Shown: one piece after another, positions 1 through 7,960 of the stretch | Position numbering within the stretch: position 1 is the first letter of the stretch | How the letters are laid out: every line of letters begins with the position of its first letter | Source: Streptococcus halichoeri | GTDB lineage: Bacteria; Bacillota; Bacilli; Lactobacillales; Streptococcaceae | DNA length: 64,000 nucleotides | NCBI RefSeq assembly: GCF_009870755.1 | Contig: NZ_WLZU01000001.1 | Span: 118,812 to 182,811 of the forward strand | Direction: 5' to 3' | Position numbers and translations under genes: made by a program | Notes under the pieces: model-generated | Database searches by the model: none | Seen by the model: only the letters and a program-made list of their open reading frames with translations | What the model was told of the DNA's origin: nothing

Positions 1-889
1 TCCTCAAAGGTTTTAAGTGTTGCAGGATTTCTTGGCGCCGCTCTTCATACATAGCAGGCAGTTGTAAACTTTGGCCAAGTTCTGCAAACGGCTCATCCAC
101 AGTCATCCCCGGCCCAGCAGTCGCAAATTCAAAGATTACTTTGCCACTCTCTCGAAGATAGATGGATTTGAAGTATTTCCGGTTGCGAATCGTTGTCACA
201 TTGAAGTTTTCGGCTTCTAGGGTCTGTTTATACTCTTTAAGACTGACTTCATCTGCCACGTTCCAAGCAATATGGTGCACGGTGCCAGGGCCAAGGAGGC
301 CACGCTGTTCATTGACCTTAGGTATAATTAATTGATGCTTGAGGGGACCGCGGGTGACAAAGCTGTAATAATCAGCACCTTCGTGCCCTTCGCTTAACTG
401 CATATAGTTCAGTACAAATTGGCGGCTGGCCTGGTAGTCATGCGAGTGAAGATAGGCCCCTTGAAATCCAAGAATGTCTGGACTGTCTTTTTCAATTGTG
501 CTTTCAACTAGGGCCAGATCAACGGCGTGGACATCTTGGAAGAAGAGGGCAGGTTGTTGGGCCCATAATTCTTGGGTATAGGCAACCTGATGCTCAGTGA
601 GAGTTTGTTGCCAATGGGTCAGAGAACCTTTAGGTACCCGAAAACCAATCCGTCCGACCTGCCCACTACCTTTTTTGCCAGCTTTGCTATTTTCCCAGGG
701 GAAGAAGGTGATTAAACTACCAGGATCTAAATCTTGGTTAGCAAAATAAAGGTGATAAGTATAGGGATCGTCAAAGTTAACGGTTTGTTTAACCAGGCGC
801 AGTTTGAGGACCTGGCGGTAGAAATCAAGGTTTTCTTGGACATTGCCGACAATGGCGCTGATATGGTGGATATGTTGGATGGCTTCCAT
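1..889 (-). CDS. Ring-cleaving dioxygenase / glyoxalase (VOC) family protein, C-terminus outside window
   Basis: The readable protein begins MEAIQHIHHISAIVGN and runs off the left edge after about 296 residues, so only a short C-terminal tail is missing. It has the two-module vicinal oxygen chelate layout: metal-ligand-like HH near the N-terminus, a second half opening at GTVHHIAWNV, and a late FEFATAGPG segment. Family members (MhqA/MhqO/YkcA type) are cytoplasmic metal-dependent enzymes linked to quinone or catechol detoxification; the substrate is not known here. An AGGAGG ribosome site lies 7 nt before the ATG. It follows a paralogue by 14 nt on the same strand and is probably co-transcribed with it. 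Confidence 0.85.
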   Translation of the reverse strand, partial: MEAIQHIHHISAIVGNVQENLDFYRQVLKLRLVKQTVNFDDPYTYHLYFANQDLDPGSLITFFPWENSKAGKKGSGQVGRIGFRVPKGSLTHWQQTLTEHQVAYTQELWAQQPALFFQDVHAVDLALVESTIEKDSPDILGFQGAYLHSHDYQASRQFVLNYMQLSEGHEGADYYSFVTRGPLKHQLIIPKVNEQRGLLGPGTVHHIAWNVADEVSLKEYKQTLEAENFNVTTIRNRKYFKSIYLRESGKVIFEFATAGPGMTVDEPFAELGQSLQLPAMYEERRQEILQHLKPLR

Positions 890-903
890 AGTCAAACCTC
901 CTT

Positions 904-1875
904 TTAATGGTGGCGTTTGGTATCAAAGGGCTTGATGCTGTCTTCGATGATTTGGCGTTTTGGCTCTAAAAATGGTGGCAATGAGAGGGTCTCACCAAGG
1001 GTTTCGTAAGGCTCGTCAGTGGCAAAGCCCGGGCCATCGGTTGAAAGCTCAATAAGGATATGGCCAACACGAGAATAGAGTGCTTCAAAGTAGAAGCGAT
1101 CAACAAGGCCAGAGTTCATAATGCCGAGCTGTTGATACTTATCAGCCCAGGCTTGAATAGCCTGACTGTCTGCCACTCGAAAGGAGACATGATGAACTTC
1201 ACCGTATCCTTGAAGAGCTTGTGGACTACTATCATCATGGCGCAAGATCACTTGGCCGCCGTGGCCGCCGTGGCCGCCTTCGCCGACTTCTAAGAGACTA
1301 TAGTCGTCGCCTTCTTTGACGGGGTGCATGCCGTAGACTTGCATCAAGTAGAGTTTAAAGTCTGTAAAGTAAGAAACGGTGATTTCGATAGGGCCTAAGC
1401 CGTAGATGGCCTTGTCGGTAGGGACAGGTCCGTCTTGCCAAGGTGTGCCCGCTCTGACACCGTGATTGTGCTGGTCGGAGACTAGTTGGTAGCGTTGGCC
1501 GTCTTCTTCTTCGAAGGGCAGCGCTTTATGACCAAAGAGATCAATAATGCCATCGTTTTTGACGCCATACGTTTTAAAACGATCCAGATAATAATCTAAA
1601 GCTGCATCATCCGGCACGCGCAGGCCAATCCGGGTGATGGCATTTGTGCCACGCTGGCCTTTAGGATTATCTGGGAAATCAAAGAAGGTCAAATCAGTGC
1701 CTGCTGTGCCTTTATCATCGGCAAAAAAAGTATGGTAGGTGTGAATGTCGTCTTGATTGACCGTTTTTTTCACGAGGCGCATCCCTAATACTTCTGTAAA
1801 GAAATGGTAGTTGCGCACAGCATCGTTTGTCATTGCAGTTACGTGATGGAGTCCTAATAAATCTGAGTTTGTCAT
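904..1875 (-). CDS. Ring-cleaving dioxygenase / glyoxalase (VOC) family protein
   Basis: This 323-residue protein is a paralogue of the next gene downstream and has the same two-module VOC layout: LHHVTAMT at the N-terminus, VHHVSFRV near residue 230 and a late LIELSTDGPGF segment. A GHGGHGGQV run near residue 205 is a small Gly/His-rich loop. I chose the ATG at 1875 because a GAGGAA site sits just upstream; an ATG 30 nt earlier has no such site. The likely role is metal-dependent turnover of quinone-like or thiol-reactive compounds in the cytoplasm, inferred from MhqO/YkcA relatives. The tandem pair suggests gene duplication. Confidence 0.87.
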   Translation of the reverse strand: MTNSDLLGLHHVTAMTNDAVRNYHFFTEVLGMRLVKKTVNQDDIHTYHTFFADDKGTAGTDLTFFDFPDNPKGQRGTNAITRIGLRVPDDAALDYYLDRFKTYGVKNDGIIDLFGHKALPFEEEDGQRYQLVSDQHNHGVRAGTPWQDGPVPTDKAIYGLGPIEITVSYFTDFKLYLMQVYGMHPVKEGDDYSLLEVGEGGHGGHGGQVILRHDDSSPQALQGYGEVHHVSFRVADSQAIQAWADKYQQLGIMNSGLVDRFYFEALYSRVGHILIELSTDGPGFATDEPYETLGETLSLPPFLEPKRQIIEDSIKPFDTKRHH

Positions 1876-1928
1876 AGCTGTTCCTCTTTTTTTGCTCAAT
1901 CCCAAGGGATTAGAATTCTTATGGTCTT

Positions 1929-1956
1929 ATCTTATCACTAACTAGTAATAATCCAA
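1929..1956 (-). promoter_or_regulatory. Possible promoter of the dioxygenase pair
   Basis: On the minus strand TTGGAT (1951-1956) and TAAGAT (1929-1934) are 16 nt apart, about 55 nt before the chosen start. The match to the sigma-A consensus is only fair. Confidence 0.35.
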
Positions 1957-2033
1957 AATAAATTGCTTGGAAAAAAGAGAATATGAGAAAAACAGACCAC
2001 TAAAAGAAGCATGACAGCTACATATGGCAAACA

Positions 2034-2087
2034 AAAAAACGAATGAAACGATGAGCATTATATCCCTCATCACTTTATTCGTTTTTT
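2034..2087. terminator. Bidirectional intrinsic terminator
   Basis: Long near-perfect inverted repeat (AAAAAACGAAT... on the left, ...ATTCGTTTTTT on the right; inner stem GATGAG/CTCATC) with T runs on both strands. It is about 200 nt beyond the antiporter stop. I see nothing else in the 1957-2291 gap. Confidence 0.8.
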
Positions 2088-2291
2088 ATTAACCAAATGG
2101 AGCACAGTGATAGGGTCTCTTAATGCATAATATCGAAATTTATGACTCCTTTGATAAGCTTAGTTACCAATGACGTTTTCGAATTTAACAGTTAGGAGCA
2201 GCGTTGTAAAGTGAATGCGACAGAAAAAAAGGGGAAATGGCCCAGCCCTCTAATCCCCCAAAACACCAAACGACACCGTAATTAAGATCTT

Positions 2292-4349
2292 CTAAAAATG
2301 ATGCAGTTGTAATAAATCGGCAAAGCCAGGTGAGGTATTGTCGCGTAAGGTGTAGGTTTCAAGCTCATTAACCTCATCACGGAAGCGCTGTGCTTCTTTA
2401 GCTGTGATTTCCCCTTGTTTTTCATAGTCAAAGATAACATAACGTTCCAAATAATAGCCGTGCAGGCGTTCTTGTGCGGTATCTGGAACATCATTGGTAA
2501 TAACCCGCTCTACAAAGAGGCCTGATTTGATTAATTCGGCATTTTGCAGACGTTGGTGCTGCAGAAAATTAACCAAAGAAGTGTTGTAAAAACCTTCTAA
2601 GTCTTCTAAAGTATCCAGAATTAATTCAGTATTAGTGAGATAGAGCTCTGTTAAGCGTTCGCGGTTTTCTTTTGTCAGTTGTGGCTGCCGGTGGCTTAGG
2701 GCTAGTCCTACGGAAGGGCGAAAAGCGCGAATTTCGCGGAAAAGGCGGCGCATGACACGAAGAAAAATGGTCAAAGCATACGTAAAGCTAGAAACAAAGC
2801 TGCGATTGACTTGTTTTTCTAGTGTTTTGAGGTAGCGTTGATAGATACGGTATTCTTTCAGTGTCATTTCTTTAGCACGCAAGGCATGCTCAAGCCCCTC
2901 GCTTTCAATTGAAAGAATCATTAATTGGATTTCGGCCAGTTCTTCTTTGACACTATTTGGCTCTTGCTCTAAAATCAAATTAGCAATCCGGCGATTGTAG
3001 GTATCCATAACAGCATATAAGGCTGCTTGATTGTGTGGTTTTTCCCGGCCTTCTAATTCTAATAGTTGCAGCACTTCAGCGAGAATGGCAATCTTGATAA
3101 AATAATTGTCGGTAGTTGTCTGTAAGGGCGCCAGCCGTGGCAAAACAAGAAGACCAACTAAAAAGCTCAGCAGGGTCACAGCACCAACAGTAAAGAGCAC
3201 TAAGCTATGTTGCAAAGCCTCTAACTTAGGTAATAGCAAAATGATGGCGATCGAAACACTACCTTTTACCCCTGAGAAGGTTAATAAATTAAGGTGGTGT
3301 AAGTATTTGCGAAAGGGTTTATGGTGATTGCGGCTCCTTATGAGGAAAAAAAGGCTAAGTAAGACGAAGCGACTGAAAAATAGCAGAGCTGTCAAGGCGA
3401 GCACCAAAATGAGGAGATAGAGATTGCTATAGTGTGGGCTAGAGAGGACCGGCCCCATGATTTGAGTCAACTCCACACCAAAAATCATGAAAACCAGCCC
3501 ATTGAGGATAAACTGGATAGCTCTCCAAATAATAGTAGTAACGCGGTCCACCTGGGCGTCAAATAGGGTAACCTTACGAATCTTATTAGCCTGCATGACC
3601 CCAGCTATAACAACGGCTATAATACCAGAAACATTCAAGAGACTGGCCACAAAGTAAACCACAAATGGCAGCATTAATTCTAACAAGAGGGCTCCTGTAA
3701 CGTCAGCGGCATCAAACTTTTCCAAAACAGAGAGCACTAAGCGATTCAATAAAGCAAAGAAAAGCCCTATTGCTACTCCGCCAAATATGGCTACCAATAG
3801 TTGCCAGCTGGCCTGAGCCATGGAGAAGTGTCCTGTCATTAGCGCCGCTAATGCAAATTCAAAGGCGACCAAACCACTCGCATCGTTTAAAAGTCCTTCC
3901 GAAGTCAGTGCGTTTTTAACCTGCTTGGGAAATTTAAAGCGATTTGCTAAAGAAAGAAGGGCCACTGCGTCTGTAGGCGCCAAAGCCGCTCCCATGGCAA
4001 AGCATAAAGCCAAAGGAAAGGTCACAGGTAAGAGATAATTGATACCATAGCCCATGACAAGGGTGGTAATAAACACCGTTGGCAAGATCAGGTAGAGCAC
4101 GATGCGGGGCGAACGAATAAAGCTGATAACATCACTTTCTTGCCCCTCACGAAAGTTTAAAGGCGCAATCACAAAGGCTAAGAACAGTTCAGGATCAAAG
4201 GTAATCCGGATGTCTCGAACAAAAATCCCATACAACACCCCAAATAAGAGCTGAATAGCTGGCAGGGGGAGATGGGGAAAGATGCGGTTGATAACATTGG
4301 AGAGAATCAGCGAAATGAGAAAAGTAATCATCAGAATTGAGATGGTCAT
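2292..4349 (-). CDS. CPA1-type Na+/H+ antiporter
   Basis: A 685-residue integral membrane protein. The first ~410 residues hold about twelve hydrophobic helices with the CPA1/NhaP core, including ALAPTDAVALLSL (Asp pair region, near residue 125) and LLNDASGLVAFEFAL (near residue 153), which match the ion-binding FxDPxD/ND motifs of Na+/H+ exchangers. The remaining ~270 residues are a charged, helical cytoplasmic tail, as in long CPA1 members. The expected role is export of Na+ (or K+) in exchange for H+ in pH and salt homeostasis. Its ATG overlaps the stop of the upstream 86-aa gene by 4 nt (ATGA), indicating translational coupling. Confidence 0.88.
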   Translation of the reverse strand: MTISILMITFLISLILSNVINRIFPHLPLPAIQLLFGVLYGIFVRDIRITFDPELFLAFVIAPLNFREGQESDVISFIRSPRIVLYLILPTVFITTLVMGYGINYLLPVTFPLALCFAMGAALAPTDAVALLSLANRFKFPKQVKNALTSEGLLNDASGLVAFEFALAALMTGHFSMAQASWQLLVAIFGGVAIGLFFALLNRLVLSVLEKFDAADVTGALLLELMLPFVVYFVASLLNVSGIIAVVIAGVMQANKIRKVTLFDAQVDRVTTIIWRAIQFILNGLVFMIFGVELTQIMGPVLSSPHYSNLYLLILVLALTALLFFSRFVLLSLFFLIRSRNHHKPFRKYLHHLNLLTFSGVKGSVSIAIILLLPKLEALQHSLVLFTVGAVTLLSFLVGLLVLPRLAPLQTTTDNYFIKIAILAEVLQLLELEGREKPHNQAALYAVMDTYNRRIANLILEQEPNSVKEELAEIQLMILSIESEGLEHALRAKEMTLKEYRIYQRYLKTLEKQVNRSFVSSFTYALTIFLRVMRRLFREIRAFRPSVGLALSHRQPQLTKENRERLTELYLTNTELILDTLEDLEGFYNTSLVNFLQHQRLQNAELIKSGLFVERVITNDVPDTAQERLHGYYLERYVIFDYEKQGEITAKEAQRFRDEVNELETYTLRDNTSPGFADLLQLHHF

Positions 4350-4606
4350 TGGGACCTACTTTCTGACTTTTTAGCTGTATTTTTAGCATAGGCTGCTTTT
4401 AACAGAGCGATCTTTTGAGTAATGGCAGATGGGTCACGGTGCTCAATGAGCATATGGCAGCGCTCTTTTTCTAAGGTGATCAGCTTTTTCTTTAAACGCT
4501 TGGCCTTGCGCGAGTCCGGGCAATCGATCTCATTGCGTAAAGACTGCTCAAGCTCTTCTTCAAGGTATTTTTGGCGCAGGGCCTGCAAACGATGAGACGT
4601 ATCCAT
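4346..4606 (-). CDS. Small conserved charged protein, unknown function
   Basis: This 86-residue protein is rich in Lys, Glu, Arg and Leu and is predicted to be mostly helical (KKLITLEKERCHMLIEHRD in the middle). It has no signal peptide or membrane segment. A GGAGTTTCCT sequence lies before the ATG at 4606. Its stop overlaps the start of the antiporter gene, so the two are probably one operon and it may assist or regulate the transporter; that link is inferred only from the coupling. I recognise no family. Confidence 0.7.
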   Translation of the reverse strand: MDTSHRLQALRQKYLEEELEQSLRNEIDCPDSRKAKRLKKKLITLEKERCHMLIEHRDPSAITQKIALLKAAYAKNTAKKSESRSQ

Positions 4607-5092
4607 AGGAAACTCCTTTCATTTAAGAGATTAAAGGGCTAGGGGCGAGGCATAGGCAAAGCCTAGCAGGCAGCAAACGATTAGAGACCAACGGATAAGC
4701 ATTGACCCCTTTTGGACCTACAAACCAACTCTTTAGAGAAAAAGTCATTAGCCAGCAGGTGATTTCCGCCCGAGCGATTCTTCTGACATTCTAACTTAGA
4801 TTGGCAAATTCCTCAACTAAAAGCCTTGCTCAACCTCCTAAGATAAGATCAGCTCCTATCAGCACTTGCAGATTTTGCAGCAGGGCTTTGCAGTATCCAG
4901 CTAAACCAGCTCAGCTTTTGTTTGCTTGGCTGGGACATTAGCAGTCTAGCCAAGCGAAACCAAAAGGGGTCTAAAGCTTAATGAGCAAGTCGGGTTGGAA
5001 AAAATAAGGCCTTAGGCTAAAAAAGAGTTAGCTTTAACTGCTCTCTAGTCAAGTGTTTAGGGGCAGAGGATTTTCTTTAGGTAATATAAGTA
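4607..5092. other. Intergenic region without recognisable gene
   Basis: About 490 nt between the divergent antiporter operon and the cold-shock promoter. I see no convincing ORF, tRNA or terminator. The left end presumably carries the antiporter operon promoter, which I could not place. Confidence 0.5.
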
Positions 5093-5121
5093 TTGACAAG
5101 GGGCGTAGGGTGTGGTAGACT
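5093..5121 (+). promoter_or_regulatory. Sigma-A promoter of the cold-shock gene
   Basis: TTGACA (5093-5098) and TAGACT (5116-5121) are separated by 17 nt. Transcription from about 5128 gives a ~95-nt untranslated leader, the kind of long leader that cold-shock genes use for temperature-dependent folding and translation. Confidence 0.75.
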
Positions 5122-5226
5122 AAGGATAAATGTAAATGAGTATTTGAGTTAGTATATATAGGTGCAACATCTTTATTTCTCTCTATCATTTTTACAAATG
5201 TTTTTTTAGAAAGGAAGTGGATGGTT

Positions 5227-5430
5227 ATGGCACAAGGTACAGTAAAATGGTTTAACGCTGAAAAAGGTTTCGGTTTTATCTCAACTGAAAACGGTCAAGA
5301 TGTCTTTGCACATTTTTCAGCTATTCAATCTGATGGATTTAAAACATTAGATGAAGGACAAAAAGTTGAATTTGATGTTGAAGAAGGTCAACGTGGCCCT
5401 CAAGCAGTCAACATTATGAAATTATCTTAA
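5227..5430 (+). CDS. cspA: Cold-shock protein (CspA family)
   Basis: A 67-residue OB-fold protein starting [18 protein letters not shown], with both nucleic-acid-binding motifs: RNP1 KGFGFIS (residues 13-19) and RNP2 DVFAHFS (residues 25-31). It binds single-stranded RNA and DNA and acts as an RNA chaperone on cold shock. An in-frame ATG at 5221 would add Met-Val. The AAGGAA site is 5 nt from that ATG and 11 nt from this one, so the longer form is possible; family convention favours MAQG. It is monocistronic, with its own promoter and a terminator 12 nt downstream. Confidence 0.93.
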   Translation: MAQGTVKWFNAEKGFGFISTENGQDVFAHFSAIQSDGFKTLDEGQKVEFDVEEGQRGPQAVNIMKLS

Positions 5431-5441
5431 TGACACCCAAT

Positions 5442-5468
5442 AAAGGCTGACCTCAGGTCAGCTTTTTT
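5442..5468 (+). terminator. cspA intrinsic terminator
   Basis: Stem AAGGCTGACC / GGTCAGCTTTTTT with a 3-nt loop, directly after the cspA stop. Confidence 0.9.
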
Positions 5469-5923
5469 AATGGCTCTATGGGCTTGCGAGTGAAGAATCG
5501 CTGAGCTTATAGGGCTTTTTGACTGTGCTCAGAGGCCGGAGGCAGCTAGGAACAAGCAAAGGTGGAGCTGTGGAATCGGCTAAGGGCTAGGGGCTTAGGA
5601 AGGGGATGACATCTAGAAACGTACAGGTAGGCGAGCCTGGTTGGGACAAGCAAGATTTGCTTGTTAAGGGAAGGACAGCGAGGTAGGATATAGAGTGCAG
5701 GAGAGGAGACTATGTTTGTTGCTGTAGGGGTAGGGCGGCGGGATGTCAGAGGTGGTGATTAATGTACGAAGTCTCCCTTATGGGTCATTTCTGTAGTGGG
5801 TGAAGCTACCACTGGTCTTATAGGGCGACAAAGAGAAAGCTGCTTTTTAGCTACTCCTTTGCTTAGTTACCCCTCAGCCATTACAGTTGCCCAGGCTTTT
5901 TTCTTTTAAAAAAGATCCCAACA
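5469..5923. other. Intergenic region without recognisable gene
   Basis: Purine-rich stretch between cspA and the M-like gene terminator. I see no ORF with a ribosome site and no RNA gene. Confidence 0.5.
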
Positions 5924-5956
5924 AAAAACTTTCCACGCTAGGTATCGTGGAAAGCT
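5924..5956 (-). terminator. Terminator of M-like gene 1
   Basis: Inverted repeat CTTTCCACG / CGTGGAAAG followed by six T residues when read on the minus strand. The same hairpin with near-identical flanks lies at 59025-59057 beyond M-like gene 5. Confidence 0.85.
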
Positions 5957-6080
5957 TGTCATTGGAATTGGTTTTTAGAGTGAGGGGCCGATAATAGGAG
6001 AGAGTAGCCCCCTTTTTTGCTTTGAAAGGATTATAAAAGAGTGGCGATTGTGCCAATAGCGTGGCTAGAAAGGCAATTGA

Positions 6081-7691
6081 CTAGTCTTCCTTGCGTTTAG
6101 TGGTAAGGACGCCAGCAGAAGCAATGACAGAGAGAGCAGCCACGGTGAAGAATGGGTTGGTCGCAGCATCACCTGTTTGTGGCAATGGCGCAGCAGTGTT
6201 TGCACTTGGTGCTGGCATGTGTGGAGCCGCAGGAGTAGCTGCGTGGTGGGCTTTTGGCGCCGCTGGATGAGCCTTGCCTGGTTTTTCAGGAGTATGTGGT
6301 TTGCTTGGTTTCACTTCCGGAATAGCAGGAGTTGGAGCCGGCTTGATTTCCGGTTTCTCCGGTGTACTTGGTTTATCAGCTTTCGGTGTTTGTGGTGTTT
6401 GAGGTTTGGTTTCCGGAACTGGTTGAACCTCTGGTGTGCTTGGTGCTTTTGGTTGGTCCTCAGGTTTCACTTCAGGCACTTGAGGTGTTTCCGGAGTACT
6501 TGGTGCTGTGTCATGCTCCTGCTGTTTGAGGGCGTCAAGCTGACCTTCAAGCGACTTGATTGAAGCATCTTTTTCGGCAATTTTGCTTTGAATATCAGCT
6601 AATTGCTTTTTAAGCTTAGCTTTTTCCTCTTCACTAAGTTGACTTTGATCTTTTAGCTTCGCCTCAATCTCAGCTTTTTCACTTGTTAAACTGTTAACTT
6701 TCGCCTCCGCCTCTTTTTTCGCTTCTTCAAGAGCTTGAAGTTTCTCAGATGATTCAGCAACTTGAGCTTGAAGATTAGTTACTTCCGTTTTCTTAGCATC
6801 TAATTCTGCTTGAAGTTTCGCTTTTTCTTCTTTATTATCTTCTGTAGTTTCCTCAAGTTTTTGCTTAAGTTTTGCTAAATCTTTATTGCCTTCCTCAAGC
6901 TTTGTGATGAGTTCTTGGTTATTTTGTGTCGCCTCAGTAACTTTATCAACCAGCATCTTAGCCTCATCTGCTGCTTCTTGCACTTTAGCTTCTAATGCTT
7001 TTGTTTTGTCTTGAAGATTTTTATTTAATTGTTGAGAATCGTTGAGTTGAGTAGTAATCTGCTCTTCTTTGTTTTTAAGAGTAGTTAATTCATCTTCTTG
7101 GGTATTGATTAGAGAAATCAGCTTTTTATTTTCATTTCGTTCAGCGTCTAAAGCAGTTTGAAGGGCGTCTTTATCTTCCTGTGATTTAATTTCAACAGCT
7201 CTACCTAAACTATTAACTATTTTAACTTCATCAACTAATTTTTCATATTGTTGAAGGCGGCGTAAAATTTCTCCTCCTAACAACTCTTTAAATAAAATAG
7301 GGCGTTCTATATTAGTAGTTTTAGGGGCCTTTAACTGTATAAACTTTGACTCTAAATTAGTTAGAATATTATTTGCTTGTTCTCCTTGTTGACCTAGCCA
7401 ACTTTGTTCCCACCAATTTCTTAATAATTCTTTTAATTGTTTTGTATCAAAAGAAGCTAGGTAATCTCTAATTTCTTGACTTCGTTCAGGAGAATCTTCT
7501 TCCGTTAAAGATAATTTGATAAGATCTTCAACAGTTTTATCAAAAGTTTGTTTTGCAATAGCCTCTTTGACGGTAAATTGTGTGTTATCGTGAGAATTTA
7601 TTTCCGCTTGTGTCGCTGTACTCACCAAAACGCTTGCGCCTAGCATGAGTGATGCAAGGACCGCCTTTTTGCTCCAATGGTGTTTTGCCAT
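6081..7691 (-). CDS. M-like LPXTG surface protein 1 (class A, with N-terminal head)
   Basis: This 536-residue protein has a signal peptide (residues 1-29, HWSKKAVLASLMLG, without the YSIRK motif). A ~130-residue non-repetitive head follows (about 30-160), then a long coiled coil (about 165-395, rich in EEKAKL-type heptads). A Pro/Lys/Glu-rich wall segment (396-500) leads to LPQTGD at 503-508, a hydrophobic anchor and a KRKED tail. This is the layout of M and M-like proteins, which sortase A links to peptidoglycan and which bind host plasma proteins; the ligand here is unknown. Apart from the head, it is nearly identical to M-like gene 5. AGGAGA precedes the ATG, and a (TA)10 tract lies 49 nt upstream. 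Confidence 0.9.
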   Translation of the reverse strand: MAKHHWSKKAVLASLMLGASVLVSTATQAEINSHDNTQFTVKEAIAKQTFDKTVEDLIKLSLTEEDSPERSQEIRDYLASFDTKQLKELLRNWWEQSWLGQQGEQANNILTNLESKFIQLKAPKTTNIERPILFKELLGGEILRRLQQYEKLVDEVKIVNSLGRAVEIKSQEDKDALQTALDAERNENKKLISLINTQEDELTTLKNKEEQITTQLNDSQQLNKNLQDKTKALEAKVQEAADEAKMLVDKVTEATQNNQELITKLEEGNKDLAKLKQKLEETTEDNKEEKAKLQAELDAKKTEVTNLQAQVAESSEKLQALEEAKKEAEAKVNSLTSEKAEIEAKLKDQSQLSEEEKAKLKKQLADIQSKIAEKDASIKSLEGQLDALKQQEHDTAPSTPETPQVPEVKPEDQPKAPSTPEVQPVPETKPQTPQTPKADKPSTPEKPEIKPAPTPAIPEVKPSKPHTPEKPGKAHPAAPKAHHAATPAAPHMPAPSANTAAPLPQTGDAATNPFFTVAALSVIASAGVLTTKRKED

Positions 7692-7740
7692 ATTAAATTA
7701 ATCTCCTTTTCATTTCTAAGCTTTTTACGGCAACCTCCAG

Positions 7741-7760
7741 TATATATATATATATATATA
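7741..7760 (-). repeat. (TA)10 tract in the promoter of M-like gene 1
   Basis: Twenty bases of pure TA. On the minus strand the tract is preceded by the conserved element CAATTCCTGACCTTAAG and followed by CTGG, so its end forms a TATACT -10 box about 55 nt before the ATG. The distance between TGACCT and TATACT is 20 nt. Confidence 0.9.
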
Positions 7761-7871
7761 CTTAAGGTCAGGAATTGCCGGGCTTGCAAAGTTATGATTA
7801 AAGTATTAGGAAGCGTTTTAAATGCTTTTGTGAAGGGATTTTGAGGAATGACAGCAGCAGTTTAAGCCAGC

Positions 7872-7909
7872 AAAAATGACCTTCCACAGAAATTATGGAA
7901 AGTCATTTT
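7872..7909 (-). terminator. Terminator of M-like gene 2
   Basis: AAAATGAC... / ...GTCATTTT inverted repeat with CTTTCCAT/GTGGAAGG inner arms. The same spacer hairpin occurs at 60874-60910 and in the relic at 58037-58075. Confidence 0.8.
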
Positions 7910-7960
7910 GTTAATCACTAAGGTTTTATCTTACGGAGTAGAACTGTCATCCAAATCTGA

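Noticed and set aside
4195..4389. Second frame at the start of the antiporter gene
   Set aside because: It is an alternative frame overlapping the antiporter N-terminus, which itself has family motifs and a coupled start.
6177..6563. Long frames opposite the Pro-rich regions of the M-like genes, Trp/Arg-rich
   Set aside because: They are reverse-strand shadows of the repetitive Pro/Lys/Glu codons; similar shadows appear at 8054, 55281 and 59275.
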